A DNA stretch of 64,000 nucleotides from Carnegiea gigantea (lineage: Eukaryota; Streptophyta; Magnoliopsida; Caryophyllales; Cactaceae): positions 215,001 to 279,000 of the forward strand of contig JAKOGI010000820.1 in assembly GCA_029747015.1 (NCBI GenBank). Direction: 5' to 3'. Shown piece after piece: positions 36,757 through 47,860 of the stretch. The translations under genes were made by a program, and so were the position numbers. Positions within the stretch are counted from its first letter, which is position 1. The number at the start of each line of letters is the position of its first letter. The notes under the pieces were generated by a model. It worked only from the letters and a program-made list of their open reading frames with translations, ran no database searches and was not told the origin of the DNA.

Positions 36757-36764
36757 TATTTATA
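36757..36764 (-). promoter_or_regulatory. TATA box of the plant-mobile-domain gene remnant
   Basis: TATAAATA on the minus strand about 100 bases upstream of the ATG at 36656, within TTTTATAAATAGCCCCC. Position and sequence fit a plant core promoter. Confidence 0.55.
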
Positions 36765-36769
36765 AAAGA

Positions 36770-37535
36770 AGAAGCCAAGCTAAGGGAAGTAGAAACCGGT
36801 CGGGTTCCACTTGAAGGTGCTTCACCAAAGAGTACGCAAATAAAACACTCAAAAGCCAGTGAAAGCTAGCAAAAAAAAGAAGAGCCACGACAAGGCAAAC
36901 CGGCTAGCATCTATATCAAGGAGAAGACTACAAAAATTCAAGAATTCGATGAGCACAAAAACAAAGAGGGAAAGCAAGGTTGTTGTCATACGGACCCAAC
37001 CGGTACCCTTTCGCATGCATGTAAGCTTTAGGCAGTTCAATTAATAAGAATCTAAGATAGAAAATAGCAAAAACAAGGCCTAGGGGCCCTCGTAGTTCCT
37101 CAGGGGGGATCTTTCACATGGATTGTTTGGTCAAAATAACAAAAAATAAGGAAGAAAGAGAGAGTGATAGTGAGGGGGACCAGGCCGATTTTGTAATTAA
37201 GGCCACAAATACTATTTTTCCATGCATCAAAACAAGTAGAAGAACGACGAAAAACAAGTGACAAGGGAAGGAACCCGACAGATTAATCAGCATGTGCCGA
37301 GAAAAGAAATTATTCAAGCATACCTTAGCTTCAACGAGAATGGAAATAAACAAAATGTCAAGAAATAATTAGCAATAGTCTTTAAGTAGACCATAAATTA
37401 TTAGTTTGGTACGAGCGACAAAAGTTCTGCTAATCGGGCAAAAGGGTAGAGTCATCATCAGTTTTCTATACAAGCGAAAGGTTCACTGCTCTGGTGAAAA
37501 GGAAATTTGCTAATCTGGCAAAAGTATAAAATCAT
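36770..37535. other. Non-coding flank of the gene remnant
   Basis: No domain on either strand. It holds a partial duplication: GCTAATCGGGCAAAAG near 37428 and GCTAATCTGGCAAAAG near 37508, 80 bases apart, leading into the 77-bp array. Confidence 0.4.
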
Positions 37536-37842
37536 CAATTTCAACATTTGTCTCTATACCAAAGAGAGCGGGTAGCCGTAGAGCTTCATTTCCAGAAACA
37601 GTCAAGTTCAAACATTTCAACATTTATGTCTATCCCGACAAGAATGGATAGATATAGAACTTCGGATCCAAAGGCATCCAAGTTCAGAAATTTTAATATT
37701 TGTCTCAATCCTAATAAGAATGGATAGGCGTTGGACTTTCAGAAATAGTAGCAGTCAAAGTTCATACATTTCAACATTCATCTCTATCCGATGAAAGTGG
37801 ACATGTGCTGGACTTTCAAATCTAGTAGTGTGGCATCATTAC
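37536..37842. repeat. Tandem array, four units of about 77 bp
   Basis: Units start at 37536, 37612, 37689 and 37766, each opening with ATTTCAACATTTRTSTCTAT-like sequence, then a GAATGGATAG-like middle and a CAAGTTCA or GACTTTCA end. Units are diverged but colinear. Such arrays are common in the 3' non-coding regions of Tat/Ogre elements. Confidence 0.8.
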
Positions 37843-39584
37843 CCCCACAGAGCTAGTGATATTAGTAATTACTAAAATTTTAAAATGAAATGGACAGAGT
37901 TCAACCTAAACACTGAGCATAATTTACCCTTATAGCCTTAGATTAGGTCCTGTAATGATAAAATCATAAAGGATATATCCAACAAGCTCGACGACTATTT
38001 TTCGAAGACCAAAACTCTATGGATCACACACGCAGAGTACACAAACAATGAAATTAAATGAAAGATGATGTGAAGGGTAACACTCGATGGATTACATATC
38101 CAAAGCACTGAGGTTTGTGTTCCGAAAATAATTCAACGCCAACAAAATGAAAATGAAAGTCTATCTAGGTGGTTGGCCTACACGACCATTCAGAGTGATC
38201 GCTAGACATCATGTCATACAAGGACTCAAGAATCACATTCACATTTGCGCAGAGGACCTATAGTTACATTAGATTAGATCTTCAAACTTATGAATCCAGG
38301 TATACATACGTACGCCTATTTTTCAAAGTAAAAGGGAGGTGTTGACTAGATTTATGTGAACTGAGGACTTCTACGTATCTTTTCAAGAATCCTTGCTTTA
38401 TATTAACATATTAAGCACTTGTAAATGGTAATCTCCAGTTGACCTTTATACGACCCGAGAACAGGATAAGTCGGCGATTCGGTTCTTAGTTAACACCTAA
38501 AACCAAAAGCGTTCACTTGGGTTATCAGCTTAAGCTCGTTTAGCATGAAAGCAAAAATTTCGACTGAAAAGCGTTAAATATCTTCAATAAGTAAGGAAAT
38601 TAGGTTGTTAAATAAAATGGTCCCCATAACATCTTAAGTCCACGTTTGTTGTTGAAAGGATAAAATATTCATGCCTTGTAATAGTGGCCCAAAGTAGCAA
38701 TAGCCCTCAGGTCAAAAGGCTCATAAAACGGCCTGAAGTGACATGAAGTAATAAAAATAATCAAATACATAGTCATCCAAGAGTATAAATTCATAGTTTG
38801 TTTCAAGGTGTGAGGCTCCTCACAAATCATATTGGCCATTGATTAAAAGGCCTTGTAGGCTAAATTGCTTTATTTTGTCAAGAGCATTCTCTAAGTTCAT
38901 TTTCTATTAAAATTTATAAACTAATAGGACACCCTTAAATAATCAAGTCCCTATAGTTTAGAGTGATAAATATAACGCACATACCCCTATACATAGGCCA
39001 AAACAAAAGGGTGGCAGGGCCGAACCGGGGCGGCCACCACTTAGCCCACAACCCCACTCCAAACTGCACTGGCTGTTGTGTCGATCCACCACAACATTAC
39101 CGTTGTCGGCCATCAACCCACAGCCACACACATATAGCCACATAAATCACATAAAAGGGGAGCAGGGCTGATTCGAAGTCAATTGGTGCCTAATTCACCG
39201 AGTCGGTCAACGGCTGGACGACGCTGCTGAATCGCATAGCTCACCCTCTTCTTTAAGCTTAGTTCCGAAAGAAACAAAAAATGAAAAGAGGACCCATATC
39301 ACGCCCATTTCAAGTATGATTCGTAGCTTGATTGCCACGTTTCCTTCACTATGAACCGCCTCAAAATTACATGACCATTCAATAATCATTCATACAATTA
39401 TTAATTCACTCTATTCATATCAATACATCCATAAATTCATCGTAGCACCTTTTTTCAACCGAATTCTAACTTTGTCGAATCAAATCGTAACTATGCCATG
39501 GCTACTAAACTCCATGATTAGGTTTAAAACATCTTCAAATAAATATTAGATTGAGAAGGGAGAATTACCCACCTTCTAAGGATT
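37843..39584. other. Repeat-like non-coding DNA, possible Tat remnant
   Basis: About 1.7 kb without coding signal. At 38352-38385 the minus strand reads GAAAAGATACGTAGAAGTCC, close to the Tat post-pol motif seen at 10740 on the plus strand. A purine run AAAAGGGAGGTG lies at 38330-38341. The two hints point in opposite orientations, so I leave the block unassigned. ORFs near 38958-39389 have no family features. Confidence 0.35.
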
Positions 39585-40555
39585 CTTTTTCTCCTTCTTC
39601 CATGCTGAGAAAGTCTATATGCCTTTACCTCCTTTTCCCCATAGGCTTAAAAAGAAAGATCATGCTTAGTTGAGAAGATGAGAAAGACCTTATCTCAAGT
39701 CACAATCAACACCCTTTTACTCGATGCTATTTAGCAGATGCCTCCATATGCTAGATTTTTAAAGGATCCGTGCAGGACCCAGAGAGCCACTAGTATCCCT
39801 AGAAAGGCTTTCTTAGCCTCTGGCGCTAGTTCTATCCATTCTTAGCAGATCTCATTGAAGTATAAGGATCGAGGTTGGCCTACTATTTTTATGGTTATAG
39901 GAGACCAACTTATTTATAGAGCTTTGCTTGATTTAGCGGCCAGTGTCAACTTGATACCGCTCACTAAGTATGAGAGGTTAAGGTTAGGTGAGTTGAAACC
40001 TACCAAAATAATTAGTCAATTAGCTAATAGGTCTACCAGGCTGCCTAGGGGTATAGTTAAGGATGTGTTGAGCAGAGTGGGTGAATTTATTTACACTGGA
40101 CTTTGTTATGATTAAGACTAAGAAGGTGTCCAATGCAGCTAGTCAAGTCCCTATGATTCTAAGAAGTCCTTTCTTAGCCACTGGCAATGCCCTGATTAAT
40201 TACAGGAATGATATGATGAGATTGTCTTTTGGCAACATGAAACTATAGTTGAACAATTTTAACATGCAAAGAAAGCCTTTTAGTTTCGAGGATATGGAGT
40301 TCTCCACTCTTAACTAGGTAGAAGATTTTGTATTTGATGATGACTTTGATGATATGTTTGCTACTGAGTATGAGTCATTTATTGTGGACGATGAGCCTGA
40401 ATATAATGCGTTTGAGTTCAGTGACTTATGCTCCACTGATGACTGTCTCCTTGCTTCTGTTTCTGAATCTGCTTATGAATCTATTTCCCCTCATGCTCTT
40501 GAATTAGAACCTTTTCATGACTCTCTTAAGTATGCATTCCTAGGGCCGGATTAAT
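39585..40555 (+). pseudogene. pol-PR: Late gag and protease of the truncated element
   Basis: 39600-39770 matches the charged linker and YARFLKD-like segment of the inner copy (47640-47830). From 39855 the frame reads PTIFMVIGDQLIYRALLDLA, ASVNLIPLTKYERLRLGELK, QLANRSTRLPRGIVKDVLSR, the Athila-type retropepsin with its aspartate kept (DLAAS for DLGAS). A frameshift near 40100 leads to the region equal to IVMIETKKV...LATANALINYRND, then an acidic tail 40354-40554. Confidence 0.7.
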
Positions 40556-41309
40556 CCTTACCTGTCATTATTGCTTTTGACTTAGGTCGGGACCAAGAGG
40601 ACTAACTGATTGCTTTACTTAAAGAGAACAAGGAAGTTATAGGTTGGATTTTAGGGGATATCAAGTGTATTAGTCCTTCCATTGTGCAATATATAATTCA
40701 TTTGGAGGAAAATACTAAGCCCTACCGAGACATCAAAAGGCGCTAGAACCCAACACTATAGGAAGAAGTTAGGAAGAAAGTACTGAAGTGGTTAGACCAT
40801 GGGATTATTTATCCTATTTTTGATAGCGAGTGAGTTAGCCCTATTTAAGTTGTTCCTAAGAACATCAGTATTACCATGATTTTAGGAATGACAAGAATAA
40901 GCTAGTCCCCACTCGAGTTCAATCTGGGTGGCATATTTGTATAAATTATAAAAAAGTGAATGTTGTGACTGGTAAAGACCATTTTCCCCTGCCCTTCGTT
41001 GATTAAATATTAGAGAGGTTGACTGGACATTCCGTCTATTGTTTTTTAAATGGTTATTTTGGCTACACCCAGATCTTTATTGTTCTTGAGGATCGGATGA
41101 AGACTACTTTCACCTATCCATTTGGGACTTGTACCTTTAGAAAAATGACATTTTGGCTATATAATGCCCCCACTACATTTCAGAGGTCCATGATTGCCTG
41201 TCTTTTCTATGTTTGGGTCTTCTTTTGATGATTGCCTATCTAATCTAAGAGCAGTGTTAGAAATGTATGGGGAAAAAAACTTGACTTTGAATTAGAGAAA
41301 TGTCACTTC
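40556..41309 (+). pseudogene. pol-RT: Reverse transcriptase lacking its catalytic aspartates
   Basis: Followed by comparison with the inner copy: LKENKEVIGWILGDIKCISP, KKVLKWLDHGIIYP, a decayed QSGWRICINYRK-like tract, and FGYTQIFIV, RMKTTFTYPFGTCTFRKM, APTTFQRSMIACLF. At 41203-41210 the frame jumps from CLFY to the tract after the active site. The inner copy has EIFIDDFSVF here, so the YxDD-type motif has been deleted between two TTTTCT repeats. Many stops also occur. Confidence 0.75.
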
Positions 41310-42000
41310 ATGGTTAAAAAGGCGATAGTTACAGGTCACATCATTTCTAGAGATGGGATTGAGGTAGACAAGGCTAACACTGATCCAATTGTTAATCTTA
41401 CTCCTCCTACTTGTGTGAACGAGATGAGGTCTTTTCTTGGACATACTGACTTCTATCGTCATTTCATTAAGGACTTTAGTAAGATAGTGAAGCCCTTGAC
41501 TAACCTACTAGCTAAGGATGTGCCATTTCACTTCTCTGGGGAGTGTCTTGTAGCATTCACTAAGTTTAAGAAAGCCTTAACCTCTGCTCCCATTCTTCAT
41601 CCTCCCATTTGGGGAGAACCATTTGAGTTGATGTGTCACACGCCTGATTACACTGTTAGAGTTATTCTAGGGCAGCGTGTTGATAAAAAGCCCCATGTTA
41701 TTTACTATGCAAGTCACGCTCTGAACAATGCCCAACTTAGCTATACTGTTACTGAGAAAGAATTCTTGGATGTGATATTTAGTTTTAAGAAGTTTAGACC
41801 TTATCTAATTAGGTCTTATGTGATTGTCCATACTGATCACTCTGCTCTTAGGGACTGCTTTGTAAGAAGGATGCTAAGCCTAGACCTGTGAGATGGATCT
41901 TGCTTTTGTAAGAGTTTGATTATGAGATTAGGGATAAGAAAGATTCTGAGAACCTTGAACCTAACCATTTATCTAGAATTCTTTATAATAGAGAGAGTGA
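41310..42000 (+). pseudogene. pol-RH: Connection and RNase H of the truncated element
   Basis: A long open frame (41310-41891): MVKKAIVTGHIISRDGIEVD, FLGHTDFYRHFIKDFSKIVK, ECLVAFTKFKKALTSAPILH, then RNase H with ELMCHTPDYTVRVILGQ (the first aspartate of the usual CDASDYA is histidine), VIYYASHALNNAQLSYTVTE (catalytic glutamate region) and YVIVHTDHSALR (TDH aspartate). The end is broken at 41860 where HLL is replaced by a frameshifted tail. Confidence 0.8.
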
Positions 42001-43350
42001 GTCAAGTACTTCCAAGTGCTTCCCCGATGAGCAATTATATGATGTCTGCCTTGGTCCTTGGTATGCACATTATGAACTACCTAGTTTCTGGTGGAATCCC
42101 TGAGGGTTGGACTAAGAATGACAGAGATAAGTTCTTCTACCTTGTGAAATTCTTTGTTTAGGATGACCCTTATTTATTTAAGTACTGCTCTGGCCAAGTT
42201 TTTAGGAGGTGTATTCCTAATGATAAGATAAGAAGTGTCCTTTCTTTTTGTCATGACCAGGCATGCAGGGGGCATTTCAGTGGGCAAAAGACTATAGCCA
42301 AAGTTCTTCAATGTAGCTTTTATTGGCCTGTACTATTTAGGGATGCTTTTGAATACTATTAGACTTGCCCTAGGTGCTAATAGCTAGGTAGAATAAGCAG
42401 AAGAGATATGATGCAACTGAATCCCATCATTGTGGTGTTGATTTTGATGTGTGGGGTATAGATTTTATAGGACCATTTCCATCATCTTTTTGAAATAAGT
42501 ACATTTTATTAGCTGTGAACTATGCTTCTATATGGGTTAAGGCTACCCCTTCTACGACCAATGATGTTGAGGTGGTTGTGAAGTTCCTCAAGAGAACATG
42601 TTTGCTAGATTTGGCATGCTCCAAGCTATCATTAGTGATCAGGGTACCCACTTTAACAACAAATCTTTTGATGCATTATTGAAGAGGTACTCCATAGACC
42701 ATAGGCTTGCTATCTCGTATCATCCCCAAACCAGTGGCCTGGTGGAAGTGTCCAACCGGCAGATCAAATAGATTCTAGATAAGTAGTGAATAGAAATAGG
42801 AAAGATTGAGCTGACAAGCTTATAGATGCCCTTTGGGCATATACAACGACTTTCAGTCACCTTATAGGGTTGATTATGGTAAGCCTTATCATTTCCCTGT
42901 TGTGATTGAGCATACAGCTTTGTGGGTCATTAAGATGCTCAATTATGACTTGACTGAGGCCGGTGAGAAGTGTAGACTACAACTGAGTGTGCTTGATGAG
43001 ATGAGAGCGAAGGCTTATGAGAGTGCTCGAACTTACAAAGAGAGGGCTAAGTTGTTTCATAACAAACATATTATTAGGAAAGAGTTTTCCCAAGAACAAA
43101 AGTAGTCTTGTACGATTCCATTTATTTCTAGGGAAATTGAGGTCTCAATAGACGGGTTCTTATATTGTCTCACGTGCTTTTCCTTATGGTACAGTCGAAA
43201 TTCAAGATCCAGAGAGTAGAGCCAAATTCAACTTGAATGGCTAAAGATTGAAGCAGTTTCTTAAGCTTCTAAATAAAGAGGATGTGGAGTGTCTGATACT
43301 CTGCAAGCCGGGTGCTGATCAGTGATTGTGATGCTATGATAGCTCGGGTG
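42001..43350 (+). pseudogene. pol-INT: Integrase of the truncated element, decayed
   Basis: A zinc-binding N-terminus can be read at 42235-42370 (VLSFCHDQACRGHFSGQKTI, then KVLQCSFYWPVLF). The core starts DVWGIDFIGPFPSS and includes a frame with [15 protein letters not shown] sequence at 42630-42665, present here but missing in the inner copy. The tail (42833-43105) shows YRVDYGKPYHFPVVIEHTAL, MLNYDLTEAGEKCRLQL and AYESARTYKERAKLFHNKHI. A stop-rich GAVEIQDPE-like end follows. Several stops. Confidence 0.75.
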
Positions 43351-43358
43351 TACTTTGT

Positions 43359-45204
43359 TGTTCATGCCAAAAAAAATTGCTATTTTTATGATACTTTTAC
43401 ACCTGATTTATGATCGTTATAATTATCATTTTTATGTTTTTATTTGATTTTATTTTGTTTTGTAGGTTTTGAATAATTATGACAACATGCAAGAAAATGA
43501 TGGGAAAATGCCGGAAAGGAAGAATTGGGCCAAATTAACTCGAACCCAACCCAAAAGCCCTTTTTTTAGCCCAAAGAAAAAGAAAAAAATAATAAAAGAA
43601 AAACCTAAATAATTCCGCCCATCCCCCCCCACATGTGGCACGTGACATCTAAGCCCCCCATTTCATTTTCTCCCTCCTCTCGGCTAACAGACCCCAGAAC
43701 CCAGTAAACCCGAAACCCCGACCCCTGCGTCTCCATCATCACCATCTTCCTTATCTCTCTTTCTCTCTGTCTTCAACCGCGCCAGCACATTCATCATCCT
43801 CAACCATCACTGGGTTTCACGCTAAGGGCACCAGCACCACATGCTAGTTGTATCATCTTCATCGTCCACTTCATCTGTAAATCAAGGGGAGCGATTGAAG
43901 GGCGTTTGAGTATAAATCACCATTAGCTGGCACTAGAAAAGAGGTTAGGAGGTCTTTAGGGTTGAATTACTTTTAATTTTTGAAATTTAAGCTTGAAATT
44001 CACATGTGTTTTTCGATTTTTCTGAGTTAGGGTTTGAAAAATTCATTTAGGGCTTGATGTTAGTTTGGAGTTTGGGTTCAAATTTCATCTAATTATGCAT
44101 CGATTTCATGTTTTCTAGTTATAATTCATAGTTTTAGCTCATTTTTGTAAGGTTTGGATGTTAGTTTTGGTTAATTTTAGTCATCCCCTCCCCTGCTTTT
44201 ACATTGATGACACGACTATGGAGTTTCCCATTAATTGCGGTGGGTGAAGCTCCTTCCTGATTTGGTTGGCCTTGAGCTCTATTTCTTCGTCTTCCCTGTT
44301 CTAGGTTCTGAAGTTTGTTCACCTCCTCTGTTTGTTTTGCTCGGTTTCCCTTCCCAGTAGCTTTGTTTTCTTAATTGGTAATGCAATTGTATCCTGTTTT
44401 CTTTAGTTTGGTTGATGCAGCTGTTCTGAGCCTCTGTTTCGATTGCTTATGCTCTGATTAATGTTAGTTTAGTTCGATTTGGATTGATGATTATGTTTTG
44501 AACTTATGCTCTGCTTAGTTTGGTTAGTTAAATCCAAATTCCCACCCCCTTCCCTTGATTCTGATTTTGAAGTCTTGTTCGAAATGGTGGCATTTCATTC
44601 AGAGTTTATTTGTTTTGGTTTAGGGTTGCCATGACTCTCTAAATGTTGATACAGATTATGTTTGCTTTACCCTGAATTCCCCTCACCTACTGAGTCAATT
44701 TTATGTGTCATTAATAGACAGTGAATGATTGAATGTATTTGGGTTCGTGGTGGCTTGTTCACGGCTGAATTCGTACTCAATATGCCCTGGTTTTGACCCC
44801 TCTATGTTGGCCTTAGGTTGCTAAGTTCTGATTAGTTCATGTTAGATTGCTAGGCTTAGGATTGTTTGTTGATTCATATTGAAACTGAAATGCTAATAGC
44901 TTTGGCTTTTCATAGATTTCATTGAGTTAGATTTGCTTTGGGTTAGATCGTTTGTTGAGTAGTACTTTCTTTCTTTTGTTAAGCTAGATTCGATCAAGTT
45001 TCTTTCTTTTGTTGGTTGTTTGATATAGATTTGCTTTGGGTTGTTGTTTTCATTAAGTTAGATTTCATTAAGTATGTTGTATTAGTTTTAAGATAATTGA
45101 TGATTAGATGAGCTCTTTTCCGTGACCTTAATCTCAACCTTGTCCCCGAGGACATGACTCTTAAGTATTGCGGCAGTCTAGTTTTCACTCAAAATTATCG
45201 TAAA
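43359..45204 (+). repeat. 5' LTR of the inner copy
   Basis: Starts TGTTCATGCCAAAAAAAATT, ends TTATCGTAAA. It aligns along its whole length with 52671-54489, for example at AGAATTGGGCC and CTCGGCTAACAGACCCCAGA. Confidence 0.88.
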
Positions 45205-45210
45205 AGTTTT

Positions 45211-45228
45211 TGGCACTGCTGCTGAGGA
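45211..45228 (+). promoter_or_regulatory. tRNA-Asp-type primer-binding site of the inner copy
   Basis: TGGCACTGCTGCTGAGGA, six bases after the LTR end; five differences from TGGCGCCGTTGCCGGGGA, all transitions. Confidence 0.8.
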
Positions 45229-45461
45229 TGACGGCATAAGATTAGGTCATATTTTCATTTTCTTAGCTACTTTCTTATTAGTTGAATATGTTATGTCTTA
45301 CTGTGTTTACTTCATTATTAATTGTTACTTAGCTTAGTTATTTCATGAAAAATCAAAAAATCCAAAAAAATTAGAAAAACCTAAAATTGAAAAAAAATTA
45401 GAAAAAGTGGAAAACCACTGGAAAAAAAAGGACTTCTTTTTGGTGAAAGTGTGGGGTTTAT

Positions 45462-46504
45462 ATGACTGGTTGGATCAGAAGCCCTAAAAATCAAAGACTC
45501 GTTAGGAGTGAGCCCAACCCTGACTTAGAACCCGACCCTAAACCTAAGCTTAAGTTAGGGAATATGGCACAAGAAAGGAATTTGAGTGATATTTTCCATC
45601 CTCCTACAACTGCTTTGCCATCATGTTTTGTTATGTCTAATCTTGCACTAAATGTGACCTTCGAATTAAAACCCCATTATACTCAGATGCTCCCTAAATT
45701 CACAGGTTTAGAGGATGCTATTTGTTTTTGAGGGAATTCGAAGAAGTTTGTTCTATGATGCATTTTTCTCACAGGTTTAGAGGATGCTTATTTGTTTTTG
45801 AGGGAATTCGAAGAAGTTTGTTCTATGATGCATTTTTCTAATATCCCCATTGATGTTGTGCGAATGAAATTAATTTATTTTGCTTTGAAAGATTCTGCTA
45901 AACATTGGATGTATGACTCGACTGCTAATTCTGTTACTTCTTGGAATGATTTTCTAAGATTGTTCTTAAGAAAATATTTCCCTAATGCCAAGACTGTTAA
46001 GCTGGGGAATGAAATTAATCAATTTGTGCAACTTGATAGGTAATCATTTTGGAAATATTTTGCTAGGTTCAAAACTTTGTTGGCCCAACGTCCCCATCAT
46101 GGTTTAAACCAAGTACGTTTGTGCTAGATTGTATATGAAGGACTTGACCAACAGGCTAAGGCCATGGTAGAGTCCATGTGTCAAGGTGGATTTCTTTTTA
46201 AGAACCCCACAGCTGCTGGGGAGTTTTTAGAGGACTTGGCAGAGAAAACTATGTAGTGGAAAACCGCTCGTGATGATAGTCTGAGTCCTAGGTTTACAAG
46301 GGGTGGTTTGCATTCTGTTTCTGATGTAAGTCACTTAGAGTCTAAGATTGCTGTTTTAGAAAACATGTTAAAGGGATTGTCTCCCCAGATGTCCCAGTTA
46401 TCTTAGACCTCTGCAGTGCCTTGTTCTCATTGTCAGGCGCTAGATCATTCATTGAGTGCTTACCCTTATTTTGCTCATCAGTTAGCAACTGAACGAGAAC
46501 AAAT
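45462..46504 (+). pseudogene. gag: Athila-type gag, first part, up to the plastid insert
   Basis: Begins MTGWIRSPKNQRLV, with the Athila landmarks RNLSDIF, FELKPHYTQMLPKFTGLEDA, then (after a duplication) YLFLREFEEVCSMMHFSNIP, VVRMKLIYFALKDSAKHWMY, SWNDFLRLFLRKYFPNAKT and FARFKTLLAQ.PHHGL. A zinc knuckle CSHCQALDHSLSAC (C-X2-C-X4-H-X4-C) lies at about 46428-46470. Stops are few (for example 46042). The frame is cut at about 46505, where plastid-like sequence begins, and gag resumes at about 46917. Confidence 0.8.
45700..45838 (+). repeat. Tandem duplication of 69/70 bp inside gag
   Basis: Units 45700-45768 and 45769-45838 both read TCACAGGTTTAGAGGATGCT...GCATTTTTC and differ by one T (GCTATTTG against GCTTATTTG). 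The single-base difference shifts the frame of the first unit into a stop. Confidence 0.93.
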
Positions 46505-46916
46505 TGGGTTGTTGCGAGCGAAATGAACGGGGCGCGCTCTGGAAGAAGCAATCTACTATTGAGCTATCTTATTGGGAATAATGAGAGCATCTCTAAATAC
46601 TCAAAGTTTTATATGCAAAGCGACTTTTCAAGAAACTGCTCGCATTTTACCAAAAACAGCTCTTCAGGGCCGGATCGATTGGTTGAAAGGACTAAAAGAA
46701 AACGTTGTTCTGGGGGGGATGATACTTGTTGGTACCCAATTCAAAGGATTCGGACACCGTTCAAATCAACAAAAGAACATTCCGTTGAAAAAAAAAAAGA
46801 ATATATTCGAGGGAGAAATGAGAGGTATTTTGTTTTACCATACAGAACTATTTGATTCTTATCTTTCAAAGAATTTCCACGATCGATCAAAACAACAACG
46901 ATTTTTGACAAAGATC
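46505..46916 (+). pseudogene. rpoC2: Plastid rpoC2 fragment inserted in retrotransposon gag
   Basis: About 410 bases whose translation matches the C-terminal part of the plastid RNA polymerase beta'' subunit: [65 protein letters not shown], then [17 protein letters not shown] and KNFHD. A stop replaces the residue after AIYY and the end is frameshifted, so it is not expressed. It interrupts gag cleanly: the nucleocapsid knuckle lies left, and NDPFSPYYNPGWRNHPNFSW lies right. Plastid DNA directly, or plastid DNA by way of mitochondria, are both possible sources. Confidence 0.9.
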
Positions 46917-47860
46917 TAAAAATGACCCCTTCTCCCCTTATTACAACCCAGGTGGAGGAATCACCCTAACTTTTCATGGAATAGTGGACCAAATGCTGTT
47001 GCTGTGGTTCCTAATTCTCAACCTAGGTTCTTTCTTGGAAATAATTCCCAACCCATCTCTCATCTTTCAAACTCCTTTCAGAGACTGGCTTTTTTAGGTG
47101 CACCTAATGCACTTAGACCTCCACCTCCCATAGCTCAAGCTCATCCTCCCCCTGGTTATACTGATATTGATAAATTAGGGAGGAGAATCAATAACAATGT
47201 GGAGAGAATGATTAATGCTAACATGGATAGAATGATGAGAATGATAGCCGAATAGTTTTCCCAGTTAGCATCATCTTCTAGGGAACCTGGTACTTTCCTA
47301 AGTTAACCTGAGGTGAACCCTAAGGGTCATGCCTCCCCTTCTTCTGGTAACCCTAATGAGCACCTAAGGAAAGTGAATGCGATTATATCTCTCTGTTTTG
47401 GTCGAGAGGTTGATAACCAAGTGAGAAATCCTAATGAACCTTGCAGGTACCCTCGCCAATTCTTCCAGAATTCTTCTCCCTCTTCTCCTCTAGAGACTGG
47501 TCCATCCATTCGGTCAGGGGATACTACTAATGGTGTCCCTAATGCTTCAGATAGTCCTTCCTCTCCTAAGTCACCTCTTAAGAAAGAGGAGCTTCAAGAG
47601 AAAGACCCCTATGACTCAACAAGTTCTTTACCTTCTAAGAATTCTACCTCCCCTTCTTCTTCTGAGAAAATCCAAATGTCTTTGCCTTCTTTTTCTCATA
47701 CGCTAAAGAAGAAAGATCAAGATCATATTGAGAAGATGAGAGAGACCTTCTCTTAAATTAAGATCAACATTCCCTTACTCGATGCTATTCAGCAAATACC
47801 TCCTTATGTTCGGTTCCTAAAGGAGCTATGTACAACCAAGAGAGCAACTAGTGTACCTAA
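46917..47860 (+). pseudogene. gag: Gag C-terminal part and linker, right of the plastid insert
   Basis: Resumes with NDPFSPYYNP and GWRNHPNFSW, the conserved Athila tract after the knuckle, then a proline- and serine-rich linker with FLGAPNALRPPPPIAQAHPP, a coiled stretch DKLGRRINNNVERMINANMD, and an acidic SPSSPKSPLKKEELQEKDP tract. It ends with KKKDQDHIEKMRETFS and, past one TAA, LLDAIQQIPPYVRFLKELC leading into protease. Stops at about 47253, 47305 and 47754. Confidence 0.75.

Noticed and set aside
46523..46855. Plus-strand ORF of 110 residues starting MNGARSGRSN
   Set aside because: It is an off-frame reading of the rpoC2-like segment; the matching frame is the neighbouring one.
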